A stretch of 64,000 bases of DNA from Straminergon stramineum (Eukaryota; Streptophyta; Bryopsida; Hypnales; Calliergonaceae), in the NCBI GenBank assembly GCA_963920665.1, contig OY987267.1:558001-622000 (forward strand). Direction: 5' to 3'. Both the position numbers and the translations under genes were made by a program. The notes beneath the pieces were generated by a model that had not been told where the DNA came from, made no database searches, and saw only the letters and a program-made list of their open reading frames with translations. Shown here piece by piece: positions 1 to 10,635 of the stretch; within the stretch, counting starts at the first letter, position 1, and the number at the start of each line of letters is the position of its first letter.

Positions 1-427
1 TCAATCGGTGCCAGGGAGAAAAAATTATGCAATCTTAAACATAATTTTCATGTCACCAGACAGAAAAATAAATCCACAAAAATTTGAAATTTGAAATTTA
101 ATTTTTTCTTTCTTATAGATAATATTTTGTCTACATGTGAAGCTTCAATTCATTCCATTTGGATTAGTAATGTGAAAGTTATGAACAATCTTGTTTTTTG
201 GGCAATATGAGCATCTTCTTAAGAAAAAACTTTGAATGCTAATATCTTCCAATCTATATGATCAAACTTCATGAAATTTTTAACACTTGGTTTTAGACAA
301 GTAAAGTACAAGATCCTATATATAGATTCTAAAAAATATAAATTTTTTATTTTCTAGGATGAACACAACAAAAATGACAAATTCGAGTGTTTTTTCACAA
401 AAAAAAATGGCCTTGGTCCTTTAGGAG
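1..427 (+). mobile_element. Right part of a TTAA-type MITE (family A), cut by the window edge
   Basis: This AT-rich stretch matches the right half of the complete family-A elements at 34903-35827 and 37974-38902. Shared landmarks include a stretch near 130-235 that closely resembles 38235-38345, and the terminal motif CCTTGGTCCTTTAGGAG at 411-427. The left end lies outside the window and the terminal TTAA is no longer intact. No coding potential is seen. Confidence 0.7.
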
Positions 428-2440
428 ATAGATTGAGATCCACTTTCAATTTTCTTGAACCAAATGCAACCTAACCTATTAGCAAATGAAGCTCTAGAGT
501 CTAGACTAAGTTTTTGTAATACTTTGAATTCTCAATTGTGTAGTGCTTTCAAAATTTTCAATTTTGATTTTGTTTTTTTGGAAGCACTAGGCCAACCAGA
601 ACCCAAATTTCAAATTGTTTTGAGAGAAATTGTAATTGTTACCAATCTTGTTGTAGAAATTGAAAATGAATATGTAAAAATAGCTTAGGAAATTCTAATT
701 ATTAGAATTCTTGTCAAAAGGTGCAAATACCAATGGAAATTAGTGTTCAAATTTTTGAATTGGTTCTTTATAGTTCATGCATTAAAAAAGCACCACAAAG
801 ACCTTCAAGTCAAATTCAGCTATGAAGTCAAGTTTGTCCTTTTATTTAATTGATGTATAATTTTTTTTTATTTTTTGCAAGTGGGAATATGTATTTTCTA
901 TGTATTTTGTTTTTTTCAGAATTTTTGATGGAAAGATCAAATTATTGGAAAAGTCCCAACTTAAATTTGGAAATATAATTATATTAATTGGAGTATATAT
1001 TGGAATAATCTCTGATTTTTACCATAAATTAAGATTCAAATGAAAAAATTGAATTTGTAATTGAAATTAAAAATCAATTTGAATTATGAATTAAATATGA
1101 ATTAAAAACATAACATGGTGTGCTTTTTGAATTTTAATACATTCACATTGAACGTGCAATTGCATTCTTGCAAGAACTCTGTCATTTGAATTTTGAAGAT
1201 GAAGTACAAAGAAAACTTGTTAAGTTTTAAAATTCTATGTTTCAATCTAATACTAAAAATGATTACATTAAAAGTTACAATCTTGGGTGACTAAGGCACA
1301 TCCACTTTATGGATGCATGGACCTCTAAGGGTTAAAGGAATTTGGCACTTGGCACTTTTATTTCAAATGCTTGGTAACCTTAAATTTCTACGTCTATAAT
1401 TTGTTAAGAATGCCAAACAAGTGAAACAACTTTCTATTTTGTCCATGCACTTTTCCATTCAAACTTTATTGCTTCATAGTTTATAGACATTCATATGAGT
1501 TCAAGTGCCATAAGAAATAAAAACAACAATTGCATATATGAGGCTTTTAAATATGTCTATAGTTTTATATACAATATGATGTTTGGCAAATGCCAATTAT
1601 ATATGATCGTCTTTTAGGATGACAGATGAACATCCTTTGCTTGCCTTCTATATAACGACTACATGCTAATCTTCAAAAATGAAAAACCAAAAATCTACAA
1701 TCTATGATAACTACAATTAGGCATAGGCCAATAGTGTGGTGCCTTTTTCAATGTGTCTAGAACATCCCCCACAAATGCCCTTTTACGCACATCTTCTTTT
1801 TGAAGGCTTTCTAATTTCAACTTTAGATTCATGTACTGCTTTGGATTTTTCTTGATAAAATATTGTGGGTCCTATTCTTTATCCTATAATTTTACATTGT
1901 TTCCATAATATTGAACAAGGGTTTGGGATTTCCATTTCAAATATTTAAATTTAATGTTTGAAATTAGAAAAAGAGTCTAATCATATGGGTCGGTGGAAGT
2001 GCCCTCCCATTAATCCCTTCTTCACACCTTCAACAAATAAATGATGGATTTCCTCACAACATATGGACTCTACATACCACAAAAAAATGGGAGGGAGTTC
2101 CCTCCTACTAATCCCTTCTTCTCACCTTTAACAATTAAATAATCCATTATCTCAATAAATATGAACTCCACATCTCAATTATGTTTTGGTGAATGGAGAT
2201 GAAGAACCTCCCCTACTAATGATCTCTTCTTCACAAATTCAACAATTAAAAAGCAAAACCCCTAGAATAATACAAACAACATATTTAAATCCAAGACAAA
2301 AAATAAGGGGGGCATGCCTTCTTACTCCATAGTAATCCCTTCTTCATAAATTTAACACATAAAGTGAAAATAAATGAATCAGATAATTAATAAGAAATGC
2401 CTACCTCTGTTTAAAATTGAGCTAGGATGTTCAACTTAAA
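428..2440. other. AT-rich intergenic DNA, no gene seen
   Basis: No open frame here resembles a protein and no exon-like block with splice sites was found. The stretch is low-complexity and rich in A/T. The short frame at 455-688 consists of simple AT-rich codons and is taken as chance. Confidence 0.6.
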
Positions 2441-5095
2441 AATTCCATTGTTGAATGGTTTTGAGGGAACAACACATGAGAAGGTAGACCACAAGAGACA
2501 GAATGCACTCCCTCTCCAAGTCTCTAAACCCTTTGCAAATTGAGGTACATGAGGTATTTAATGAGGGGCATTGACTATCAAGTACTTGAAGATCTAGTTT
2601 GTAGTATCTCCAAAAGGGGCTGGCAGCATTGAAGTGCCCCCCCTTTCCATGGGGGAATGGATCCCATGGCCCAAAGACCATTTGAAAAGTCCCAGGAGTT
2701 TCCTACTGTACCTGTGTCCCCGCCCAACATTCACACCCGCCTATTGTGTCCACACCCTAACAAGAGGGAATTGAAAAGGCCCCATTTGTTGTTTTCTTCT
2801 CCCAATATCCCCACCTCGACATCTGCGCCCAGTTGATGCATTCGCACCTTGGCAAGAGAGAACTGGAAAGGCCCTACCTTTGGTTTTGTTTCCTATAGTC
2901 CCTATCCAAGCGTCCACGTCCGACCAATCCATCCACGTGCACGCAACAACAAAAGGGAGAGTCCCCAACTTTGGTTTTGTTCATCCAACATCCACACCCC
3001 CAATGCCCACACCCCACCTAAAAATGGATGGACTATCCAACTCAATAACTCACTCTTGGAAAAGATGCATAGTCTCTCTTGAAGGTTGAACCCTAATAAA
3101 CCCTAAACCCTATGACCTCCAAAGCCTTATTACTTTTTTCCAACAATTAATAGGACAAATGCTTGAGAGGCAAAAACCTTTTCAAGAACTTCTCAAAAAA
3201 TATACAAATGAAGTACTTTTATAGTTATACATGAACGTCCCTTATTTATTCCTTTCTTACCTATTTCTACAAATCAATGTTGGTCCAAGCTTGTGAAAGA
3301 ATTAAGCTTTACTTCTGTTGTAGGTAAAAAAATGTAAATGAATCAATAGCCTCCCCTTCAGTCCCTTCTTTTCTATTCCTATAGTTAGAAGACAAAGCAA
3401 GCTTGGGCAAGAAATAAGCTTCATTTCAATTGTGGAAAAAATAATTTAATGCTTCAAGTGGTCCCTCTTCTTTTGTAATCCCATAATTCAATGATTTCAA
3501 CTTAGGCAAGAATTAAGCTTTACTTCTTTAGTAGAATTTCTTTTTAAAATGGATCAAGTGGCCCCCCCCCTCCCTTCTTTTCTATTTACACAATTAAATG
3601 ATCCAAGCTTAAGCAAGAAATGAACTTCAATTCTATTGTATAAACAAAAGAAATAAATGATCAAGTGTCCCCCCTTCTTTTCCAATCATGCAATTAAATG
3701 ATCCAAGCTTAGGCAAGAAATAACCTTGACTCCTATAGTGTGGAAAAATAAAATAAAAGGAATGAAGTGCCCTCCATTCTTTTCCAATCCCACAATTGAA
3801 TGATCCAAGCTTAGGCAAGAAATAACCTTGACTATAGTGGTGGGAAAAAAAAGGATGTAAGTGCCCTCCTTCTTTTCCAATCCCAAAATTAAATGATCCA
3901 AGCTTAGGCAAGAAATAAACTTGACTCATATTGTGGGAAAAAATGTAATTGATTGAAGTGCACCCTCTTCTAATGTATTCCCACAATTAAATGTTGAACC
4001 AACCTTGGGCAAAAATTATGCTTTACCTCCATTGTAGGCAAAACATATTCAATGAATCAAGAGCCTCCCCATTAGTCCCTCCTTTTCTATTCCCACAATA
4101 AAATGAACCATAGTTGGGTAAGAAGCCAAGAAATAAACTTCACTTCCATAGTTCCATTGTTGAAATTTTTTGTTCAATAATTCGAGAGCCTTTCAATTAG
4201 TCCTTCTTCACTACTCCCACAATTAAATGAACCAAGTTAAGTCAAGAATTATGCTTTACTTCTAACCCACTAAATTTTTTATTAATGAAAATAACCCCTT
4301 TCAAGTATCCGTTGTTCAATTGGAGATTGAAGTTGGCAAGTGCTAATGCAATGGCTTGTCTATTTGTTGTTGTTTTTTTAAAAAGGAGAAGAAGTTTGCA
4401 AGTGGTTTTGAGAAAACAACACATGGGAAGGTAGGCAATGAGAGAGGGAATGCGTTCCCTTCCCAACTCCTTTTCAAATTGAGATAGGTGGATATTTAAT
4501 GAGAGCATTTGACTATCATGTACTTGACTATTTGTAGATCTGGTCTGTAGTAACTCCAGAAAGGGGTTGGTAGTATTGAAGTGTTCCCCTTTCCATGGAA
4601 AAGAAAGAATCCCATGGCTCTAAGTCCACTTGAAAAGGCCCCTCAAGGTTCCTGTTGCCCCAACATCTACACCTGACCGATGCATCCACACCATGGCAAG
4701 AGGGAATTGGAAAGGCCACGCCTATTGTTTTCTTCTCCTAGCATCCACACCTAACCAATTCATTCGCACGTTGTTAAGAGGGAACTGGAAAGAACTAGCC
4801 CAATGTCCTTGCCTGCATCTATATCACCCTATGTCCACGCCAAAATGTCCTTTGCTAGAGTGCGTCTTAGTTCCAACCCAAACATCTATGTCCACGCCCT
4901 AGACCACACATCCACACCTAGGCATTTCACATTTCTACACATTTGTGTCCATGTCCTATCAACGTCTCCACCCCTACGAAGACGTCTGTGTCCAAGTACA
5001 TGATGTCTACACTCGTCACCATCTATGCCCACATCACTTCGTTCCCAACTACACTATTGTCCATGCCCTAGCGTCTGTGCCTGGTTCCAACGTAG
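2440..5095. repeat. Duplicated block pair plus short tandem units
   Basis: The stretch 2455-2960 is repeated in diverged form at 4385-4800, in the same orientation and about 1.9 kb apart. Both carry an aligned run from an 'aacaacacatg' start, through a TATTTAATGAG block, to a 'ccatgg'-containing block. Inside each copy are shorter tandem units of roughly 95 bp built on 'aagagggaattggaaaggcc'. Apparent reading frames in this area follow the repeat periodicity and resemble no protein family. Confidence 0.65.
3230..4260. repeat. Decayed minisatellite-like tandem array
   Basis: About ten diverged units of roughly 85-95 bp lie head to tail. Each contains 'cacaattaaatgatccaagc', then 'ttaggcaagaaataa', then a C-rich 'gtgcccccttcttttcc' segment. 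The minus-strand frame 3633-3986 shows a repeating peptide that is only the translation of this array. The array sits between the two copies of the 2.4/4.4-kb duplicated block, so the whole 2.4-4.9 kb may be one composite element. Confidence 0.7.
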
Positions 5096-5600
5096 AATGA
5101 CATGTTAGTTACTTGAGGTAAATAAAAGTAACTTCTTTTTATTCTTGGAAAAAATTTAGGACCTAGGAAATTGAAGTTGGACCAATTGGATGGACCACCC
5201 GGTTGTCCGGTCTAGTTTGTTTGTTCGTCTAGGACGTCTAGTGACCCTAACTCATCCTATGTAACAACCTTGCTTCTTTCTAACTTCTTGTTTATTTTTT
5301 CAAGCTTAAAAATGAAAATGAAAATTTTATTTTTTTTATGTATATTTCTTAGTTATTTCTTCAACATACTTTAAGAATTTGCAAGTTGTAAGATATAAAC
5401 TTTTCTGCTTAAAAAGTTAGAGAGATTAAATCTAACCATTTAGGAAGTCAAAGTTAGAAATATATTTTTTTGAAATCCAAGCATCATAATCTATTGATCT
5501 TGCAAATGGTAAGGTTTTTAATATTAAAATTTTAAGAACAGAAGGTGCCCCTAAACAATTGACTAAAAGATCCTACAATTGCATTTGTTAAAAAATAAAT

Positions 5601-5760
5601 ATGGTGAATTTCATTAAATTAGTGGTATTATGGTAAAATGGAAAAACTTTCCTTTAAAATGGCGCAGAATATGTTAGAAATTGCATGACATTCCATTAAA
5701 ATGGCATGGAATATGTCACAAATGGTGGAATAATACCACTATTTTAATGAAATTCACCAT
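5601..5760. mobile_element. Hairpin MITE, about 160 bp
   Basis: The ends are inverted repeats of about 30 bp: ATGGTGAATTTCATTAAA on the left and its near-exact complement ending ...AATTCACCAT on the right. The interior also folds on itself around 'ccattaaaatggcatggaatatg'. Both flanks are A/T-rich (aaat), so a target duplication cannot be called with certainty. There is no coding capacity. Confidence 0.7.
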
Positions 5761-5899
5761 AAATGTAGATGAAGAAGTTAGCTTTGCTCTACAGATTAAT
5801 ATTTTGAAATAGTTTTGCACCTCTAAACACGAAAGAACTTCAAGGGATGATCAGTTTAGTGGTATCACTCTATCTGTTTTCATGTCCTTTACACAACAA

Positions 5900-8640
5900 G
5901 ACCTCATATTCCTCAATAGTGATGTCCGTGTAGTGTGGAAGAAAACATATGAGAAATGTTTAAAGAGAATATTTGCTCCTTGAAACCAAAACTCCAAACC
6001 AGAACTCCAACGCGCTAGAACTCCGGCAGTCTCAATTCTAACCTTGACGTTGGTTCCTTGATCTTCTAATTGTCTCCGAAACCTCCAAACCCCAAACTTT
6101 TAGCCCACATGTCAATTAATTTGCACCAAAGCTCTTTCCAAAGCTTCACAAGTGTAAGTTGCATATTGGTGAAACCACTACATTAAGTAACGCTAATTCC
6201 AGATCCTATCAGAACGCAATGTTACCTAACCAATAGATCACTTTTGAAATTCCACAACATACACAAACATGAAAGGCCCCAAAGTTAGCAAAGGTATATG
6301 AACAAGGTTTACCTCCTTCACAGGAACCTCGACAGCAAGCTTCCCTTTCACGTGAAATTAATGAGGAAGTGAATCCAGAGTAGAGATCTGGCTCACATAA
6401 TCTAAAAGGGTTCATGAAGTCGATTCTGCAATATGCCCAACAAGATAACGACCCAACTGTAGGCCAATTGCATAACAACTAGAACAGGTCCTGAATAGTG
6501 AAATCCTAGAACAAACCCTAAATCCCAGTACCAGAACAGTAGATACACATAGGTCGCAGCTCAGGATGCCAAAGCTTGAGCTCGAAAATCTGTAATCTAG
6601 ATTCAAGTGCTTCCCAGAAATTGCTATAAGTACACAGATTTCCACTTAGGGATGTCCTTCAAGTAAGAAATCCCTTTGGTGTTGCACAATGGCATAGCTA
6701 CTCGTGTTGCAGTTAGCTTGGTACTCGAATGACAACAAACTCCTGCACTCCACTATCATCGTCCTCATATTTCCATGACTAGAGTCATTACAAGTTCAAA
6801 GACTACAAATTACAGGTTTTGCAGTTATTTTCGCAACAACCTAACCAAGTCGTAGGAAATGCCACAACAGAGCTTTGACACACAAGAAGTTTCGACCAAA
6901 TAAGGGTCCAGTACAGTAGCTCTTTTCCCCGCTGTGAACTGTATTGTGTAATCCGGTTGCTACATGACGCAAACCCGTGAAAATCTATGTTTAGAGTGCC
7001 CAAAAATCTAAGCAAAGCATCCGAGATAATTGCCAAATTGATCGGCATAGAGAATTTATCATTGGTTCTAACATCACTGCAATTTGCAGTTGACTCTGCT
7101 GCAAACTGCTTACTCCAATTTCCTGATAATATGGTATTGAACACTTTTCGAAATGGTCAACCCTAAACTCACAACCTTCATCACTAAAACTCTATACACC
7201 ATATAATTGGCCTCAAATTGAAAGGTAGAATTGGAGCACACTGGGAACGACAGTTAAGCAAGACTTCAAGAGTGTGAGATCGTTCAAAGGGACTCCGAGT
7301 GCTGAGGGGCTAGCCTTCAGATAGTCGGTACCTACTACCAACACAACACTATGGCCGTTTGAACAAGTAGTCTAATCCCAAAGTGCGCTGTGGAGAACAG
7401 GATCCAGATTCGAAAATATAAAACTCGGCAATCTCGTATTGACAGTACTTATTACTAGCTGTGAAATTCTGGAGACAGCGCAGTGGAAAACGCTGAGAAG
7501 GCAATCTAGAACAACGTCAATGACAAGACGCCTACGTGACTCAAGAACAAAGGGACTCTTGTAATGCACCAACGCAAGCTTAACATACTGATTGTGAACA
7601 AAAGATAGTACTTGCCTCATGAAGCAGGTGCCGCATGTCCAAAATTATCGGTGCAGAATCCTCAATGTCATTACATACTCATCAAATAGCACCTAATTCC
7701 ACTTGAGATCTGATCATAAGGAAGTGCAACGTCAACGACGCCAACAAATAGCGAAGCATAGGGGAGGCAACCCATTCCTGACCACTCCCCCATTTTGGTA
7801 GGGTATGCTATTCTATTTCCGTGTATTATGAAAGAAATAAATGATCAATTCTAACACACAATGGTTGGGAACTGTATTGCTACATGGTAAGATGACACCT
7901 AGCGATGAGCAAAATTGACCTCCTACATTATGAAGTGTTCATTGAAAGCATAGTTTTGTGCCACAGTTCTCCATCATAGTAATGAAGCATTGTCCATTTT
8001 GTTTTCAACCCATGATTGGAATAGCAACACGTATGTCACTAGTATTGGAGGGACAAAATCTCTAACTTATTAATTCACGGTAAGTCTGCTTTGAGAAAAA
8101 AAATCTGAAAAATTATGGAAACCATGCAGACTGTTTTTCTGCACATGAGAAAATTTTTCCCCCCAAGAACACGCCCTCCCAATAAGTCTAAATGCTTAAA
8201 TGATCAGGAATGGGTTGCCTCCCCTAAAAGTGCGGGGTGGAAGAAAAGGTAGAAGGTAAAGAGAAACAAGGTGGACCCTCCCACGTGCAATGTACAGAGT
8301 CAGAAACACAGAATCTTCGACCCACTCGTACAGGAGCCACATGTCTGTATGCCGTGCCACCGAAGTCTCGATCTGTGTTCTTCCTGTGCGTGAAGCAATT
8401 ATATGACAGAGTTGTTTGGGCACTACAACATCTAATGTTGAGGATAGGTGGAAGAACTACGAGGAGCTCTACAAGCCAAAGCCACGATGATTCAGATCTC
8501 AATGTAGTCGTGAATTTGAATCTTTAGTGTGGGACCCATATTAAAGACTCCGTCTAGAAACAAGAAGGGAATTGAATGTAGGACTTTATCACTTTGAAGA
8601 TTGTTTGTGCAGAATGGAACCCCCTCAACTAAAGCATACA
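5900..8640. other. GC-balanced non-coding flank of the HET gene (no gene seen)
   Basis: This 2.7-kb stretch is visibly less AT-rich than the DNA to its left, but it has no long open frame and no recognisable exon. It lies downstream of the minus-strand HET gene and could hold its 3' UTR or a decayed gene. A TIR element (7761-8224) interrupts it. Short frames such as 6803-7144 and 7372-7620 on the minus strand resemble no protein family. Confidence 0.5.
7761..8224. mobile_element. 464-bp element with perfect 21-bp TIRs and TA target duplication
   Basis: Positions 7761-7781 and 8204-8224 are exact inverted complements beginning GGGGAGGCAACCC. TA occurs immediately outside both ends (7759-7760 and 8225-8226), as expected for Tc1/mariner-class insertion. 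The interior has no transposase frame, so this is a non-autonomous element. It lies about 420 bp downstream of the HET stop codon. A diverged copy of the terminal motif appears near 55260. Confidence 0.75.
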
Positions 8641-8645
8641 TGGTT

Positions 8646-10547
8646 TCAACCGATTCTTCTACGTTGCCAAGTTCCAAGACCACTAGCTTTGTTTTGGATC
8701 ATGATACCCATAGCACTCGCATGAGATTGCGTGTCGCCAGCATGTTTGCCATCGTGGTACACAAATGCGACTTGAGGACTAGCATAGGTGCCACAAGGAC
8801 TTGCTTTTTCTCCCACATACTCAATCGGCAATATACATATGCGGGCGGGCCTAGTGCTAGGTTTTTTATAATTCGAGACGACAATTGTTCCACCATGTGA
8901 ACTCATGGCTGTCAACTGCCACCCCTTCCATGTGTGCACTGCCATAGCCGCGAAGGTTGCAAAGCCATAGGGAGAATGAGGATACCCTCCAGGCATATCC
9001 AAAATCTGTTGGCTTACGCTAGTGGATCCGTCCACCATAGCCAGAGTTAAACGCAAAAGGGCAACCGAAATATCAGCGGCTTGAGAGTGACCCTCCCTGA
9101 CGCTGAGATTGATGTCCACATACAGACCTACACGCATTCCAAATATGAGATCCCAAATTTCGGCTTCATTGTGGCCCCTTGATGCAAGTGTTTTCACCAT
9201 TTCTGGCAGACTCTGTGGAGCAGATTCCCACCTTACGATGCCAGTAGATCTATAAGGCAGCAAGATTCCCTTTTTTGCACCAGGTCGCACAGGAAGGTTT
9301 GCAGGCACAGAAGGAATGCTCCTCCACTTGGTGATACCCAAGAATGGGACGGTGCGGACCTGGTCTGGGGTAGGTACCATGCAGAGTCCATCCTCCACCT
9401 CATCACGACTTATCTCATGGCACCAGAAGATCCACGAATGATCCCCACGGCAACTAGCACTCTCGAAAACTTGGATCAAAACAGCACTGAAGGGGATGTC
9501 ATAGTCTGGTTGGACCTGTTCTGATAAGTCACTAACACCAAGTAGAGAATACACCATGTCATGTTCTATGGTAGCATTGCGGCGCCACACACAAGACAAC
9601 GCATCTCCTAGTGGCAAGGCGCCCATAGAAGCATCCACCATCTTAGATACTGCGTCCCAGAAGTTTGCTGACTTTCCCAACGTTGGCTTTGAACCCACGG
9701 AGGCCGCACGGTGACGAATAGGGTCAGCAATGCGCAACACATGTTGGATTGGAATGCTCTCCTCTTCATCTCCAACTAAGTAGGTATGCAGGTTCAGCAC
9801 CGCCTCCTGAAATGTCCATGCCCGCTCCCACCATCTACTTGCAAACACATCCCGCAGCGAACTATTCTCTCCGAGGGTCGCAAACATATAGCTTCCATAG
9901 ATGTCGGTGGCCATTTGAAGTGCGGAATAGCACTCATCGTCCATGAGCGCAATACACCGTGCGAAAGTAATGCAAGCATCAATGGTCACTTCTGGGACTA
10001 GGCACAGAACCATTGCCGCCCCCCGATAAATGTCAGCCATTTTGGCCAACTCTTCCATCTTCACAGGTTTGTCATCTTGAGGAATACAAGCTGCGTCAAT
10101 CCAGAGCGGGAGAGTTGTATATTTTGACAGACGTTCTGAGAGTTTTAATGATTGCTCTGTGACACGTCGCCCACACCAATCTTTCCACACCGGATTGATA
10201 CCCCATACATAGGATATAGCAATATAGTCCGGCACTTGAGTGCCCGGGATGAGTTTGCCATTCAAGATGCAGTGCGCTGGGCGTGCGTAGCTTGAAGCCT
10301 TCTCCCGCTCCACATGTCTTGGGCATATCCGTACGTGTCTGAAAGAACTTGGTGGAGGAAATGTTACTATTCCATTGCGATCGTCAAAGAGCTTGGACCA
10401 CCAGGGGTTGCTGTGCAATAGATGTTTACGGCAATTGTCGATCTTATTGATTGCGTCCCTGTACACTTTACACCGTGGCCGATATGCTAGGCCAAACTTC
10501 ATTTGGCCACATTCATGCCGATCAGCGATGCAGTTCATGAAAATCAT
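8646..10547 (-). CDS. HET-domain (heterokaryon-incompatibility-like) protein, intronless, 633 aa
   Basis: One uninterrupted frame carries the hallmarks of the HET domain. YIAISYVWG lies at about residues 108-116, LPLWIDAACIPQ at 146-157, a MADIY block near 170-174, and SRWWERAWTFQE at 237-248. DMVYSLLGV follows near 330-338. The frame opens further upstream after a stop, but the first ATG is at 10547 and is taken as the start. In filamentous fungi HET domains trigger cell death on non-self fusion; the role in a plant is unknown, with defence or programmed cell death the likely guess. No signal peptide or membrane segment is evident. The roughly 300-residue C-terminal part is not recognised, as is common in this family. 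The neighbouring plant genes have 2 to 19 exons, while this one has an uninterrupted coding region, which fits horizontal acquisition from fungi. An acceptor-like CTGCAG at 10637-10642 upstream of the ATG suggests a spliced leader. Confidence 0.87.
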   Translation of the reverse strand: MIFMNCIADRHECGQMKFGLAYRPRCKVYRDAINKIDNCRKHLLHSNPWWSKLFDDRNGIVTFPPPSSFRHVRICPRHVEREKASSYARPAHCILNGKLIPGTQVPDYIAISYVWGINPVWKDWCGRRVTEQSLKLSERLSKYTTLPLWIDAACIPQDDKPVKMEELAKMADIYRGAAMVLCLVPEVTIDACITFARCIALMDDECYSALQMATDIYGSYMFATLGENSSLRDVFASRWWERAWTFQEAVLNLHTYLVGDEEESIPIQHVLRIADPIRHRAASVGSKPTLGKSANFWDAVSKMVDASMGALPLGDALSCVWRRNATIEHDMVYSLLGVSDLSEQVQPDYDIPFSAVLIQVFESASCRGDHSWIFWCHEISRDEVEDGLCMVPTPDQVRTVPFLGITKWRSIPSVPANLPVRPGAKKGILLPYRSTGIVRWESAPQSLPEMVKTLASRGHNEAEIWDLIFGMRVGLYVDINLSVREGHSQAADISVALLRLTLAMVDGSTSVSQQILDMPGGYPHSPYGFATFAAMAVHTWKGWQLTAMSSHGGTIVVSNYKKPSTRPARICILPIEYVGEKASPCGTYASPQVAFVYHDGKHAGDTQSHASAMGIMIQNKASGLGTWQRRRIG

Positions 10548-10635
10548 CTCTACCGAAGGAGGAGCCTCCAAGCTCAAGTCGACTCACTCAAGTCAACCAC
10601 TCACAGTGCAAAATGTAACCCCATAGCCCTCGTCT

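Noticed and set aside
3633..3986. 117-codon minus-strand frame with repeating peptide
   Set aside because: The peptide repeat is the translation of a tandem DNA array with no conserved domain.
10548..10577. Upstream extension of the HET frame starting with TTG
   Set aside because: A nuclear plant gene would be expected to start at ATG; the first in-frame ATG is at 10547 and an in-frame stop lies just upstream of 10577.
8646..10577. HET gene as fungal contamination
   Set aside because: It lies in one continuous sequence with plant genes, and host-type leader splice sites precede it; contamination remains testable with reads, but is not the preferred reading.
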